Source: Lunularia cruciata | Lineage: Eukaryota > Streptophyta > Marchantiopsida > Lunulariales > Lunulariaceae | Assembly (NCBI GenBank): GCA_948567375.1 | Contig: OX419759.1 | Location: forward strand, 28,993,493 to 29,057,492 | Direction of reading: 5' to 3' | DNA: 64,000 nt | In this document: piece after piece, positions 34,701 to 45,469 of the stretch | Numbering within the stretch: position 1 is the first letter of the stretch | Layout of the letters: every line of letters starts with the position of its first letter | Translations under genes and position numbers: made by a program | The notes under the pieces: generated by a model | Told to the model about the DNA's origin: nothing | Database searches by the model: none | What the model saw: only the letters and a program-made list of their open reading frames with translations

Positions 34701-34990
34701 GACTAACACCTAACACTTGACTAACCAACATAGGAATGTCTCCACTCATTATTGCTACAGCCACCTAAAACAATTGGGTAAAACCACTAGAAGGATCATT
34801 TGGCTGAAATCGATCTCTAAGATGCTCATATACCTTAACAAGCCTATTGAGGAAAGGCAAGGTGCAGTACACAATGCTTGTGCAAAAAGTGACCTATCAA
34901 GACATAAAGGCTACTCAATCTAATAATCTAAGACCTCTAGTGGTAATTCCTCTCCTGCCATAGGATACAGTGAGCATAGGGAAAAGATAA

Positions 34991-35716
34991 TGTAATACCA
35001 AGGGTTAGCCATATGATCTACATGTGAAATTCGGTTTGGTAACATCTACATGATGGTCAAAATAGATCAGATAGAAGTATCACCAAAAGAGTATTCTACT
35101 TATAGGGCAGAAACCAAAATAGACTTGAGAACCTTAGAACCAATAGCTAGACATATGATTTAAAGGTGAGAATTGGTTTGGTAACATCTGGAAGGATGCT
35201 ACACATGATGGACTAAACAGATCAGAAAGAGGTATCACAAAAAGGGGACTTCTACTAATAGAGTAGGAACCAAAATATGCTTGAAATCTTTGAAGGCAAT
35301 TTCGGAGGCCTAAACGGATGAATTAGGCCTAAAAAATGTGCGGTTCCCCCCCCCCAACAAATAGAGGAAAGGCTGGCCTTCCCTCCCCCCTGGTTTGTCT
35401 TGTCGAGAGCTTTCCAATGGTACCTTACGTGATTCTGAGATTCCTACAAGAAGATTCCCTAAAAGATTCCTTCCGGTCAAAGCTTGTTTGACCAACCAGA
35501 TAGGACCTAGACCAGACATGTCACCCATCCAAGTAAGTAATACAAGGGTGGACCTTGCTGACATGTCACCTATTTGTGTCCCTAATCCTATGGTGGAGCT
35601 TCCTTGGAGGAGATCCTCTTTGTCTATATAATAAAGAGAAGGTGCTCCCTTGGGGCATCGAATGTTTGAGTGTGCAATCTGTGTTTTCTCTCTTCTCTTG
35701 TCCTCGGAGTATTACA
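34991..35716 (+). repeat. Solo LTR S1 (about 726 bp)
   Basis: Starts TGTAATACCAAGGG and ends GAGTATTACA, so TG...CA with an 8-base inverted end (TGTAATAC/GTATTACA). Flanks read GATAA and AATAA (four of five match). It has a TATA-like TATATAATAAAG at 35623-35634 and a poly-C run near 35348. It sits inside the minus L1 copy and is the inverted relative of S2. Confidence 0.75.
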
Positions 35717-35779
35717 AATAATCTCATTGGTAGGACTAGCCATAGGCAAAGGGTGTAATGCTCATGCTGCTCTACTAAA

Positions 35780-36411
35780 CTCTCTTGCTTGACCCAAGGT
35801 CCTACACCAAGATAATTGAGTGGACTCTATGGTATCCTATGGAAAAACTTGTCTTGTAAAAAATGTAGCCCTAATAGACTCCTCCTGAAGGGCTGCCCAA
35901 TCCCCGACTTGGAATTAACAGAATCTAATAGCCACCTTTTATGCCCCACACGCCCCCCTCTAGCATAACAAAGACACCATCGAGGGAGTGAGAGGAATAA
36001 GAACCATGCTAACTTGTCCAAGGAATCACATGCCAAATGATCAAGTGGTAAGCAAAAAGCATCTCTAGCATCATCATGGAGTGTACCGGGTTATCTATGG
36101 AATTCATGTGGACATGGAAAACTAGTCTCAAACAACCCCAAAATGCAACTCGGTTGAGAAGCTAACCATATCCATGACTTGATCGGTATCCTTGGAATAG
36201 TCAACAAAGAGATAGAGGAAGGATGCATAATTCCCAATGTCACTATTGTCGATGAGATTGCTTGCCTCACATGAGCATCCCAAACTGTCAATTGTAATCC
36301 TTGTGCATCCTTCCCATATGGGTATTTACCCCTTGTGAGGTAAAGCGTCAATGATACACTAGACATGGTGTATCATGAGCCGCTCTACGCAGCCCCACAT
36401 GGAGAGGTGTA
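35780..36411 (-). pseudogene. N-terminal region of the L1 ORF (minus copy)
   Basis: Minus strand 36366-36091 reads TRGKYPYGKDAQGLQLTVWDAHVRQAISSTIVTLGIMHPSSISLLTIPRIPI in broken form, matching the plus copy at 38.3-38.45 kb and the third copy at 55.3-55.45 kb. In the third copy this part begins with a C2H2-type zinc finger (CPVC...HVARVH). Here the Cys pair is lost. Confidence 0.5.
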
Positions 36412-36439
36412 GTCATGGCTACCACAAGAATAACAATAA

Positions 36440-37182
36440 TGTAATACTCTAAGGACAAGAGAAGAGAGAAAACATAGATTTCACACTCAATCCTCCGATG
36501 CTCCAAAGGAGCATCTTCTCTTTATTATATAGACAAAGAGGATCTCCTCTAAAGAAGCTCCACCATAGGATTAGGCACATAGATAGGTGACATGTCAGCA
36601 AGCTTCACCCTTGGATTAGTTACTTGGATGGGTGACGTGTTGGTCCTAGTCTTATCTGGTTGGTCAAACAAGCTTTGACCAAAAGGAATCTTTTAGGGAA
36701 TCTTCCTATAAGAATCGCATAATCTCATGGGTGAGGTCCCATTGGAAAGCTCTAGACAAGAGAAAGCAATGGGAAGGAAGGCCAACCTCTCCTCTATTGG
36801 GGGGGGGGGGGATGGGGTTGGAAGTTGCACATTTTCAAGGCCTAATTCATCCATTTAGGCCTCCAAAATTGCTTTCAAAAATTTCAGACATATTTTGGTT
36901 CCTACTCTATTAGTAGAAGTACTCTTTTGGTGATACCTTTTTTTGATATATTTAGTACATCATGTGAAACATCCTTCCAGATGTTACCAAACCAATTCTC
37001 ACCTTTAAATCATATGTCTAGCTATTGGTTCTAAGTCTATTTCAGTTTTTGCACTATTAGTAGAAGTACTCTTTTGGTGATACTTCTTTCTGATCTATTT
37101 TGTCCATCATGTTTAACATCATTTCAAATGTTACCAAATTGAATTTCACATCTAGATCACATGGCTAGCTCTTTGTATTACA
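36440..37182 (-). repeat. Solo LTR S2 (about 743 bp), inverted relative of S1
   Basis: The plus strand reads TGTAATACTCTAAGG...CTTTGTATTACA. Its reverse complement aligns with S1 along its length, including the TATA-like element (36525-36536) and a homopolymer run (13 G at about 36799). It interrupts the L1 leader between words that are adjacent in the other copies (CATGTGTTA and TTATTCTTGTG). A clean target duplication was not found. Confidence 0.75.
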
Positions 37183-38219
37183 GATACTAACACATGATGG
37201 TCCTCTCCATATCTCCCCATACTTGCATAACCACAACCCCTCACATCCCAACTCACATGAGAAAATATAATCTCTCCAAACCCTAACAATTATAATCTTT
37301 CATAACTTTCAATTTTCATTTCAAAAACTTTAAAACTAACTTCACATGGAACTCAACCATGAAATCCAAAAGATTAGAAATGAAAATTCCTGACCCATGA
37401 CTCAATGTGTAATGATCACTCTAAACCTTAAAAAACCTAAAAATCTCCATAAATTTCTACTCAATTCCCCATAGTCTTCAATCTAGGTACCAATGGAACC
37501 AAGATTGGAAAAAAAAAGAACAGAATCTACTATTCACTCAAATGCTATATGCTAGAAAACCTCAAAAAATATATATCTTTCTTCTTCTTGTATCTCCCTT
37601 CTCCTCTCCTCTCCACTCCACGCTCTCCCAAAGTCAAAGAAGGTGCTTAAATTAAACGGTGAACTCTTCAAATTCTATGGTCTAGAGATTGATTTTTGAG
37701 GATTTCCTCTCACAAGGAAAGTAGACAAAGAGAAGATGAATTGCAATGTTCTATATTGGGATGCTTTGGGAGAGTGTGGAGATGGGAGATAGAAGGAGAG
37801 ATGGGAGATGAAAGATCCAAATGTTATGAGGGTTCCCTAGCATATAACACTCGAGTGAATAGTCGATTTTGTCTGTTTATCAATTTTGATTCCATTGGTG
37901 CCTAGATTGAAGACTATGGATAACTGAGTAGAAATTTATAAGAATTTTTAGGTTTTCTAGGGTTTAGAGTGATCTGTACCCATTGAGAGTGATGGGTCAG
38001 GAATTTTCATTTCTAATCTCTTGATTTTCATGACTAAGTTCCATGGGAATTTAGTTTGAAAATTTTGGAGATGGAATTTGAAAGTTATGAGAGTTTGTAG
38101 ATTTTAGGGTTTGGAGAGATTGTATTTTCTTATGTGACGGGTTGTGGTTTTGCAAGTATGGAGAGATATGGAGGAGTGCATCATGTGTTACTGTTGTTAT
38201 TCTTGTGCTAGCTATGGCT

Positions 38220-39145
38220 ACACCTCGCCATGTGGGGCCACCTAGAGCGGCTTGAGATACACCATATCCGGCATGTCCTTACCTTGCAAGAGGTAAATAC
38301 CCATGTAAGAAGGATGCACAAGAACTATGATTGGACCACTTGGGATGCCCAAATGAGGCAAGCAACCACATCAACAGTAGTGATACTTGGGATTATGCAC
38401 GCTTCTTTTATCCCTTTGTTGACCGTTCCAGGGATATTGATCTAGTCCTGGGAGTGGTTAGTTTCTTAGACGGGTTGTATTTTGGGGTTATTTGAGACTA
38501 GTTTTCCATGTCCACGTCTATTCCATAGGCTACCTTGAAAACTCTATGATGAGGCTAGACAAGCTTTTCACCTACCACTTGATCATTTGGCATGTGATCC
38601 CTTGGATGAGTTAGCATAGTTCCTATTCCTCTTACTCCCACGATGGTGTCTTTGTTGTGCTATAGGGAGATGTGTGGAGCATAGAGAGGTGGTTGCTAGA
38701 TTTTGTTGATTTTGAGTAGGGGATTGGGTGGCCCTTCAAGAGAAGTCTATTGGGGCTACATGCTTGAGGAGACAAGTTTTGCCATAGGATACCATAGAGT
38801 CCACTTGATTACAACAATGTAGGACATTGGATCAAGCGGTGGAGTTTAGTAGAGCAGCACAAGCACTACACCCTTTGTCTATGGTTAGTCTTATTGATGA
38901 GACTATCTCTTCCCTATGCTCACTATATCTTATGGCAATAGAAGGACTACCTCTAGAGGTCTTAGATTATCAGCCGGAGCAGCCCCTATGTCTTGATAGA
39001 TCACTTTTTGCAAAAGCACTGTGCATTGCCCCTCGCCTTTCCTTAAGAGGCTTGTCAGGGATAGTTTATGAGCACCTTAGAGATTGCTTTCAAGGAGATG
39101 ATCTTCTAGTGGTTTTACTGAGTTGTTTTAAGTGGTTGCAATAGT
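38220..39145 (+). pseudogene. N-terminal region of the L1 ORF (plus copy)
   Basis: Opens with RHVLTLQEVNTHVRRMHKNY, the degenerate equivalent of a C2H2 finger, then DWTTWDAQMRQA and GIMHASFIPLLTVP. Later EFSRAAQALHPLSMVSLIDE and PLCLDRSLFAKALCIAPRLS lead towards RT. The finger would bind nucleic acid, as in other LINEs of this layout. Several stops separate the pieces. Confidence 0.5.
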
Positions 39146-39179
39146 AGCAAGAGGAGACATTCTTCTGTTTGTTAGCCGG

Positions 39180-39852
39180 GTGTTAGGTGCTAGTCAATTT
39201 CTTGTGATGGAGAAGGACACGGGGGGCATTAGACTGATTGCTATTAGAGAGATCCTTTTGCATTTGGTTAGTCATACCATTGTCCTTCAACACCGTTCTC
39301 ACTTTTGACAACACCTCAATCCACATCAATTTGGAGTAGCTACACCTGGAGGATGTGAGGCTATAACTCTAGGTATTAGAGCACTCCTAAATATCTATCC
39401 AAAGTGGGTTGTCCAATAAGTGGATGTTGAGAATAATATTTTATAGCATCTCATGTGCATTCATCTTTAGAGAGCTTAGGGAGGCTGGTGGATCCTTGGC
39501 GAGACTTATTCCTTTTGTGTGGTCTTTTTATGGCTCTCTTGCTTCCCTTTACTACCAACACGGTTGTTCACAAGAAGGAGTCACTGTCTTGGAGTTAGCT
39601 ATTGGTACATGTGAGGGAGATCCTTTAGGAGGACCCTTATTTGCCATGGCTCACTTTAGAGCTCTCCTATCTACTACTTTGGCCATGCCAGGTTGTGTAT
39701 TTCTCTCCTTGGCAAATGATACACACATAGTGGGCCTTGTAGATCAGATTAGGCAGGCCTTTGACCACTTGAGTATCAAGCTACATCTAGTTGGCTTGAG
39801 AGTCAAGGTGTCAAAGTGCAAGGCATGGTCCTCTTTAGGTATCCCTCCCCAC
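39180..39852 (+). pseudogene. Reverse transcriptase of L1 (plus copy)
   Basis: A 191-residue frame (39409-39984) carries FRELREAGGSLARLIPFVWSFY, GTCEGDPLGGPLFAMAHFRALL (motif B) and VFLSLANDTHIVG (catalytic box, ADD changed to AND), then LVGLRVKVSKCKAWSSLGIPP. Upstream, MEKDTGGIRLI and HLNPHQFGVATPGGCE in other frames are the RT N-terminus. The frame runs on past 39852 into the inserted LTR, so its last 40 or so residues are not LINE sequence. Confidence 0.75.
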
Positions 39853-40193
39853 TGTAAAAGACCAAGACCAAGGAGAGAAATAGGAGAATGGAAACTCACA
39901 TTGGGGTACTTGAATGAGGAAAAACTCCAAATGCCTAGCATGACTTTGGCTTTGGTATTTATAGGTAGCATACAAGGCCCTTGAGAAGCTTCTCAAGAAG
40001 CTTCCTTCTAGAAGTCATCTACTTGGCGTGCAAGCTAAGCTAGTTAGAAGCTTCTAGAAGCTACCGTAAGTTAACTAGTTGTGAAGCTTCCCAAGAAACT
40101 TCCTAGATGCTTTTGGAATATTCTAGGTTAATTTGGCTTAATCTCTACTTTGTTAGCCTTACTAACTACATCGCTAAACTCCATATTGTTACA
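39853..40193 (+). mobile_element. Small solo LTR or TRIM with heat-shock-element-like motifs
   Basis: Starts TGTAAAAGACC, ends ATTGTTACA (TG...CA, 341 bp). The L1 sequence continues across it, and the flanks read CCCAC and CCCAT, a 5-bp duplication with one transition. Between about 39980 and 40130 it is dense in GAAGCTTC/TTCTAGAAG words: GAA and TTC blocks in alternating orientation, the layout of plant heat-shock elements. A TATA-like TATTTATA lies at about 39956-39963. No internal coding region. Confidence 0.65.
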
Positions 40194-40989
40194 CCCATCT
40201 TGAGCTTCTAGATGGGTGCATCACATCTACGGATGAACTATGTGTTCTTGGAGTGCCGATAGGATCCAAGGATTTTGTCATATGCTTCTTAAATGCTGCC
40301 CTTGTAGAGGATGTTCTCTATGTGGATGACCTTCCATTAATATGAGATACGTAGGCGGCATTTGGTATACTCTCCTTGAGTGTCTCTTGTCGATTGACAT
40401 ACCTCATACACACAATTCCTCCTTCTTCGTCCTTCTCATCAAGTCTGAGAGCCTTTGATATGAGGATTATGGGAATCTTGGTGATATTATTGGACCATGG
40501 ACTTTTGAGTGTGTGACAGGGGACTTGGCACATAGACAGATGGCTTTGTTGATCTTGTGTGGAGGAGTTGGTTTACTATCTATGGAGGAGACAACACCTA
40601 TAGCTTTTTTGGGTAGTTGGACTCTCTTGGCACTCCTACTTTCCTCTTGTTTTGTGGTTATTGATAGGCCGGTTTTGGAGACTTATGTGGCAAAGGTGGA
40701 GGAGTGATCCTATTCTCTCCAGATGTTACTATGGCAGACAAGAGATAGTCTTTCCCTATGGGCACGAGAGGAATTTCCATCTTTTGCTTCACTATCGTCA
40801 GATTGGACTAGATGTTTATAGTCTTCCTTGATGGAGCGACAATGTGAGCATACTCTACATTCTCTCTTAGTTTACTCGTCCATTCCTCACACTACTAGAG
40901 CATGTCTTTGCTCTTGCTTCGGCAAGGGTGCAAGCACTTGGATCCTAGCTTGACCGTGCATTAGGGGATTCTGACTTGCACTAGCTACT
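40194..40989 (+). pseudogene. Middle region of the L1 ORF (plus copy), after RT
   Basis: Reads LDGCITSTDELCVLGVPIGSKDF (in the frame of the RT after the insertion) and continues in fragments: TGDLAHRQMALLILCGGVGLLS, AFLGSWTLLALLLSSCFVV, LETYVAKVEE. The GGxGLLS...AFLGSWTL words recur in the L2 copies as GITSLEAIAPMAYLGAWAL, so the segment is conserved across both LINE families. Function unknown (thumb/connection). Confidence 0.5.
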
Positions 40990-41700
40990 CTCTCTACAGC
41001 GATGAGGTTTTGCCTAGGTTTGGTCCACCCATCTGTATCTTCATTACTCACTTGTGAGTGTGGTTCTACACTAGATGCAACAGCGGTCCATATGACATGG
41101 TGTCTTGTTAGAGGACAGAGGATAGCTACCCATGATGCTATAAGGGACATAGTGTTGGCTATGGCAGGAGAGGGTGGATACTTGGCTTGGAGAGAGCGTT
41201 CATATGCTTTGCAGATGACAAGTGTCAGGGCAGATTTATACTTGGTCCGAGATGATCAGGTGATAGTAATGGATGTCATGGTTATGGACCCTATGCGGGA
41301 TATAGTTTCGGAGGGAGTGATTACCCATCCCCTTGGATGAGGGCCGAGTGCAGCAGTAGGTTGCAAGGTCTCCAAGTATAGGGACATGCAGCGAGGTCAC
41401 CTCTTTATCCCTCTAGCCTTGGAGTTATATGGAGTGATGGACACGACGTTTGACACATTTGTCAAAGAGTGCACGAGAGCTTATCATGTTAGGCCCGAAG
41501 GGGTACCACTCTCATTATCATACTTTATAGTATATTTTAGGCAGCGTGTGTCCATTGCTCAACAGAGTGCACTGGCTGGTGCAATCCATAGGAGAGCAAT
41601 CACACTAGATGATGTTTCTTCGGATGTTCCAGTTGTTTGTAGACCATACGGCTTGCATAGCTTGGATATCTTAGGTGCAATAGGGCAGATTTCTCATGTA
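40990..41700 (+). pseudogene. Zinc motif and restriction-like endonuclease of L1 (plus copy)
   Basis: The frame 41002-41340 has LGLVHPSVSSLLTCECGSTL, then a His and Cys (VHMTWC) completing a CCHC-like cluster, IATHDAIRDIV and RADLYLVRDDQVIVMDVMVMDP. The last matches the R-x-D...D-V arrangement of PD-(D/E)XK nucleases. The next frame (41386-41976) has FIPLALELYGVMDTTFDTF, FRQRVSIAQQSALAGAIHRR and GLHSLDILGAIGQISH, which precede the tail. One stop at about 41338 separates them. It is the best-preserved copy of this domain in the window. Confidence 0.65.
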
Positions 41701-41795
41701 GGGCAAAAAGATACAATGGGACCTAGCCCCATTGTACCTTTTTTTGCCTCTCCCATCCTTAGTGTTCTCTACGCGGTCGCCTTTTTCTATATTGA
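41690..41795 (+). repeat. 3' tail of the plus L1 copy
   Basis: GACCTAGCCCCATTGTACC, CTCTCCCATCCTTAG and CTCTACGCGGTCGCCTTTTTC. Because it directly follows the conserved LDILGAIGQISH codons, it identifies the dispersed short repeats of this window as L1 3' ends. Confidence 0.75.
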
Positions 41796-42399
41796 AGTTT
41801 CAGTACCTTATAATGAACATCTAAAAGAGCAAAATCTACTTGTCCGTGAATTTCAGGGCCCGTTCGGACTCACCATGTTCACGTCAAGCCCTGTGGTCAC
41901 TGTTAAGTCTTTCTGCGTGCCATTCAGTCGAACTGCCAAAGTGAGGGTACTGTTAAGTCCATCTCTGAGGCTTTAGCTTCCCGTGAGCAGTTAAAATTCA
42001 CAAAACGGGTGTACTCCGAGTCTATGAGTTGTCGATTCCTTTGCGTAACCAGCGCAGCTCATCTCCATCGCGTCACGCTGCCGCGCACGCTGTGACTATA
42101 CCTACAGTAGTGACCTTTAAGCTAGAGTCATCCGCCACGCAAAAGTGCTATAATCTAGGTGGAAGCTAGGGCCTCCATTGCCTAAACTTGTCCCCTCTAG
42201 GCTCAGACTCCTGACACAAAGTGTCGGGCTCTTTTCTCTGGCCATCCACGGCTCGCGAGAAAGTTAGGACTTTCACCTCTTGCACATAGTTTGAGCATCG
42301 GATTAGCGAACATCTTCTCTATCTAACTTGAAGTCATTTGTCTAGTTTTTTTAAAAGTTGGACTTTTAGGTGCAAGGAAAGACTTTAAATTACCCAAAG
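41796..42399. other. Unassigned DNA
   Basis: No gene or element recognised. Confidence 0.5.
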
Positions 42400-42530
42400 T
42401 GAGAAAAAGGCGACTGCATAGGAAAAACGAAAGATGGGAAGACCCCATCGAGCCGGACAAAGCTGAGAAAAAAAGGTAACATGGGACTAAGCCCCAATAG
42501 AGTCTGTATGAGAAATTTGCCCTACCGCAC
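42400..42530 (-). repeat. L1 LINE 3' tail with end of ORF
   Basis: Complement of GGGGCTTAGTCCC, GATGGGGTCTTCCCATC and GCAGTCGCC, with the final L1 codons (QISH) just beyond. Confidence 0.7.
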
Positions 42531-42567
42531 TTACCCAAAATTGGGACATTGACTTAGGGGCATTCTA

Positions 42568-42690
42568 AATGGAAAAAGACGATCACATAGAACACAAGAA
42601 AGAGAGGAAGATCCCGCCGAGCCGTACAAAGGAGAAACAAAAGAAATAGAATGGATCAAGCACAATCCTAAATTAGGCAAAACAAGTGAA
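42568..42690 (-). repeat. L1 LINE 3' tail, degenerate
   Basis: GACGATCACATAGAA, GGAAGATCCCGCCGAGCCG and GTACAAAGGAGAAAC fit the complement of the tail. It lies 40 bp from the previous tail in the same orientation. Confidence 0.55.
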
Positions 42691-43964
42691 TAGTACATCA
42701 TATGCCACATGGGAGATATGGAACGTTTCATTACAGTTGGCAACAGATGAGGGGTGTTCGCAATCGACGTTCTTGGTCTCTCCATACTATTAATACAGAT
42801 AATCCACATAGTCGGCCCGACGCGAGGACTTCGGGCTGGGTCAAGGTAGTCAAGTCGACGCGCACGATTTCGGTATGGGTCAAGCAAATGATATTTCAAA
42901 CAAAGTATTTCATCCCCCTCTGAGTATATAAACTTTAGGATTTAAGCGAGTAAATGAGACAAACAAATCTAAAGTGTGGAAAAAAGTTATACGGAACTGT
43001 ATACCAATCAGTACTTAACCAAGTCTACCTTATGAGAACCGATATTTGAGGGAACCAGTGAAATAGAGGGACCCTGAAATGTAATTCATTAGATTCTCTA
43101 ATGCTTGATCTTCTAATTTAAGTTGGATTGGTGAAGTAAGATATATATGTATATGCACATTGAATTAATGAGAGTTTAACCAAGTGATGTTCGATACATC
43201 AATGATACATTGCAAGGATACATTGACAAGAATTAGATTGTAAAATAGTTTCTACACATGGTAATCTTGTACAAACACCTAACCATTCAACCCAATCCAT
43301 AGACTTTTATAAAGCACCTAGTTGATAAATATTATGGTTTAGAGCACTCGTGTCTGAAATTTATTCAGAGATCGAGAACAACTGAAGAAAAAGTTGAGAA
43401 AGTTTGCATAAAAGATAACCGGATAAACCTCTTAGTGAGAAAAAGAGACTAGTATCCACAAGACCTTCAACTAAAATAAAATAAAAACAAAATCTTGAGT
43501 TAAACTAAAATGATTGATGATGGTGAGAGGAATCGAAGAAATAATAATTTTCTTTTGTAGCTTCGCTTGCAGCCATAAGGATCTTCCAAAAAGAATTAAT
43601 CTCCAATGATCTTGAACCTCGATCATGGGATACTTGAGCTTGCGAGGGGTGCAAAATGTGAGAGATTAACCTGTAAACCATGAACTGTTGAAATTCTATT
43701 AACGAGTTTCCTTTAAATTGTGCTTGTCTCTTAGGAATTGTTTAGAAATGAAATTTGGATTTCGTGCTTAAATTCCATCCTTATATTCAGAATCTAACGA
43801 TCCATTCCAAAACATTTAAAGGCGTAAGTTTACTAGTCGGCGCTCGGGTACTTCGAGTTTGTCAAAGCTACTTCCGGTCATCGATTACATACAGTAATGA
43901 CGAAACATGAGCATTCATTCTTATGCTAATCCCGGTTTTGTCTTGTCCTCTTGAAGGTTTTAGC
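42691..43964. other. Unassigned DNA
   Basis: No supported gene, RNA or element. Confidence 0.5.
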
Positions 43965-44070
43965 CTATTGAGGGATTTAGCCCCATTTTACCTTTTTCAT
44001 CACTCCCTTGTACGGTTCGATGGAGTCTTCCATCCTTCATTTTTTCTACGCGATCGTCTTTTCTCCTTGA
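43965..44070 (+). repeat. L1 LINE 3' tail
   Basis: GGGATTTAGCCCCATTTTACC, CTCCCTTGTACGGTTCGATGG, TTTTCTACGCGATCGTCTTTTC. Confidence 0.7.
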
Positions 44071-44659
44071 AGGTTTTAGATCTTTTTCCTGAAAATCGAG
44101 CTTCTCGTTTTTCGTACGTCCCGTTTCTGCATTTTCACAGAAGAATGGATTTCTGAGACGGTGGTTGCGGAAGAGATGGATATGGGATGCATGAAGCGAC
44201 AAATTTACACCATGGGTTGTGTATCGATCTTTAATGGAGTTCAGTTGGGAACCTCACTCTTTCAAAACGCCAGTGAAAAGGACATAAATCCTTGATCGCA
44301 GCCCGAACGTAAACCGACTTCTTGGGTAGGTAACTAAACACTCTCTTTATCTCCACCACCGGTCTTATCATCTGTCCCTTGCTTTCCACCTCGGTCAGCG
44401 CGTGTCATCATATTCAATGTGGGTATCGGCAAGGAATGTTAAGGAAAACAGGTGTAAGCACCTCCGTTGCTCTTAACTCCTCCAATATATAGCAGTATGG
44501 AGGAAGTGACCATGTACGAACTCTTATTGTCATCTCATCTATTTTCGATTGACAGGTTAATATGCTGCCATACGGACAGGTATTGCAACCTATTTTAAGA
44601 TTTGACAACAGCTTTATGAATGAAATCCACGTAGTAGTCTAGTTTAGGTAAGGGGATTA
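44071..44659. other. Unassigned DNA
   Basis: No supported feature. Confidence 0.5.
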
Positions 44660-44755
44660 ACGTCTTTTAAACATCTTTTTCATCTCTCCCTTGTACGGCT
44701 TGATGGGGTCTTCCCATCCTTCATTTTTTCATCGCGGTCGTCCTTTTTTTCATCT
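44660..44755 (+). repeat. L1 LINE 3' tail
   Basis: CATCTCTCCCTTGTACGGCT, GATGGGGTCTTCCCATCC, ATCGCGGTCGTCCTTTTTTT; the first hairpin (GGGGCTTAGCCCC) is missing here. Confidence 0.7.
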
Positions 44756-44855
44756 AGAGACCTGTCCGAGAGCCGTAGCCTAAAGTTCTAACAACCAAAT
44801 TCTATTCTATTCAAATTCTATCGATACTATTGGGGTCTAGCCCCCTTTTACCTTC

Positions 44856-45361
44856 AACTAAGGGATTAGAACATGAATAATCTAGGCATTTCAATTTAGA
44901 GCAAGAGGACCAGGAGTAAATAATGGTTATAGAGTATATCATTCCCCTGCATGCACTAAGCCTTTTTGAAGTTTGATATGTTGAACCACACTAGGTGATG
45001 CTTCTTTGGATGCTCCCCTTGTTTGTAGACCACTCGACTTGCATAGCTCGGATATCTTAGATGCAGTGGGGTAGATTTCTCATCTAGACTCTATTTGGGC
45101 TTAGCCCCATCATCTTTTTCATCTCTCCCTTGTACGGCTTGATGGGGTCTTCCCATCCTTCATGTTTGCTACGCAGTCGCCTTTCTACTCCATATAATGC
45201 TTATTAGAATTACTTATCGTGAGGTCTATTCAACCTATCAAACTACAAAAAAGCTTAGTGCATTCTCCGAGAACGATATACTTTGTAACTATTATTTACT
45301 CTTGGTCCTCTTGCTCTAAATTGAAATGCATAGATTATTCATGTTCTAGTCCCTTAGATGA
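44856..45361. mobile_element. Foldback element with about 135-bp inverted arms enclosing an L1 tail
   Basis: The left arm (about 44856-44994, from CTAAGGGATTAGAACATG) and the right arm (about 45222-45361, ending CATGTTCTAGTCCCTTAG) are reverse complements with a few mismatches. Shared inner words include AGAGCAAGAGGACCA and CACTAAGC. The loop holds the L1 piece at 45000-45190. It could be a MITE-like or foldback transposon, or an inverted duplication. No target duplication was established. Confidence 0.65.
45000..45190 (+). repeat. 5'-truncated L1 LINE copy (end of ORF plus tail)
   Basis: Begins within the last L1 codons (DASLDAPLVCRPL, then LHSSDILDAVG) and ends with GGGCTTAGCCCCATC, GATGGGGTCTTCCCATCC and CTACGCAGTCGCC. 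Confidence 0.7.
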
Positions 45362-45469
45362 ATCCCAAAATCTGCTATACTCTCTCCATTAAATGAGAGC
45401 TTAGAAATTTGAAACCAGATTGTGAAGTGATTTTGGACACTAGTTATTGTATAGGATTTGTAGGCAAGT

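Larger units (their letters stand above)
32443..37640 (-). mobile_element. LINE L1 copy on the minus strand, nearly full length, with two solo-LTR insertions
   Basis: Its 5' leader (about 37190-37640) matches the leaders of the plus copies at 37.74-38.2 kb and 54.75-55.2 kb. Then come the N-terminal region, RT, zinc motif, restriction-like endonuclease block and the 3' tail at 32443-32530. Removing the solo LTRs at 34991-35716 and 36440-37182 leaves about 3.7 kb, close to the plus copy. It lies head-to-head with that copy, the two 5' ends about 100 bp apart. Frames are broken throughout. Confidence 0.75.
37740..41795 (+). mobile_element. LINE L1 copy on the plus strand, near full length (about 4 kb)
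   Basis: Leader 37740-38215, ORF region 38220-41720 and 3' tail 41690-41795. The ORF shows an N-terminal region, RT and a zinc motif plus restriction-like endonuclease. This makes it a single-ORF LINE of the early-branching kind (R2/NeSL/Utopia-like in layout; clade not determined). It is interrupted at 39853-40193 by a small LTR. Stops and frameshifts occur in all parts. Confidence 0.75.

Noticed and set aside
35340-35360. Homopolymer C/G runs (35348 and 36799) as functional G-quadruplex sites
   Set aside because: Single runs inside related solo LTRs, without the four-tract pattern.
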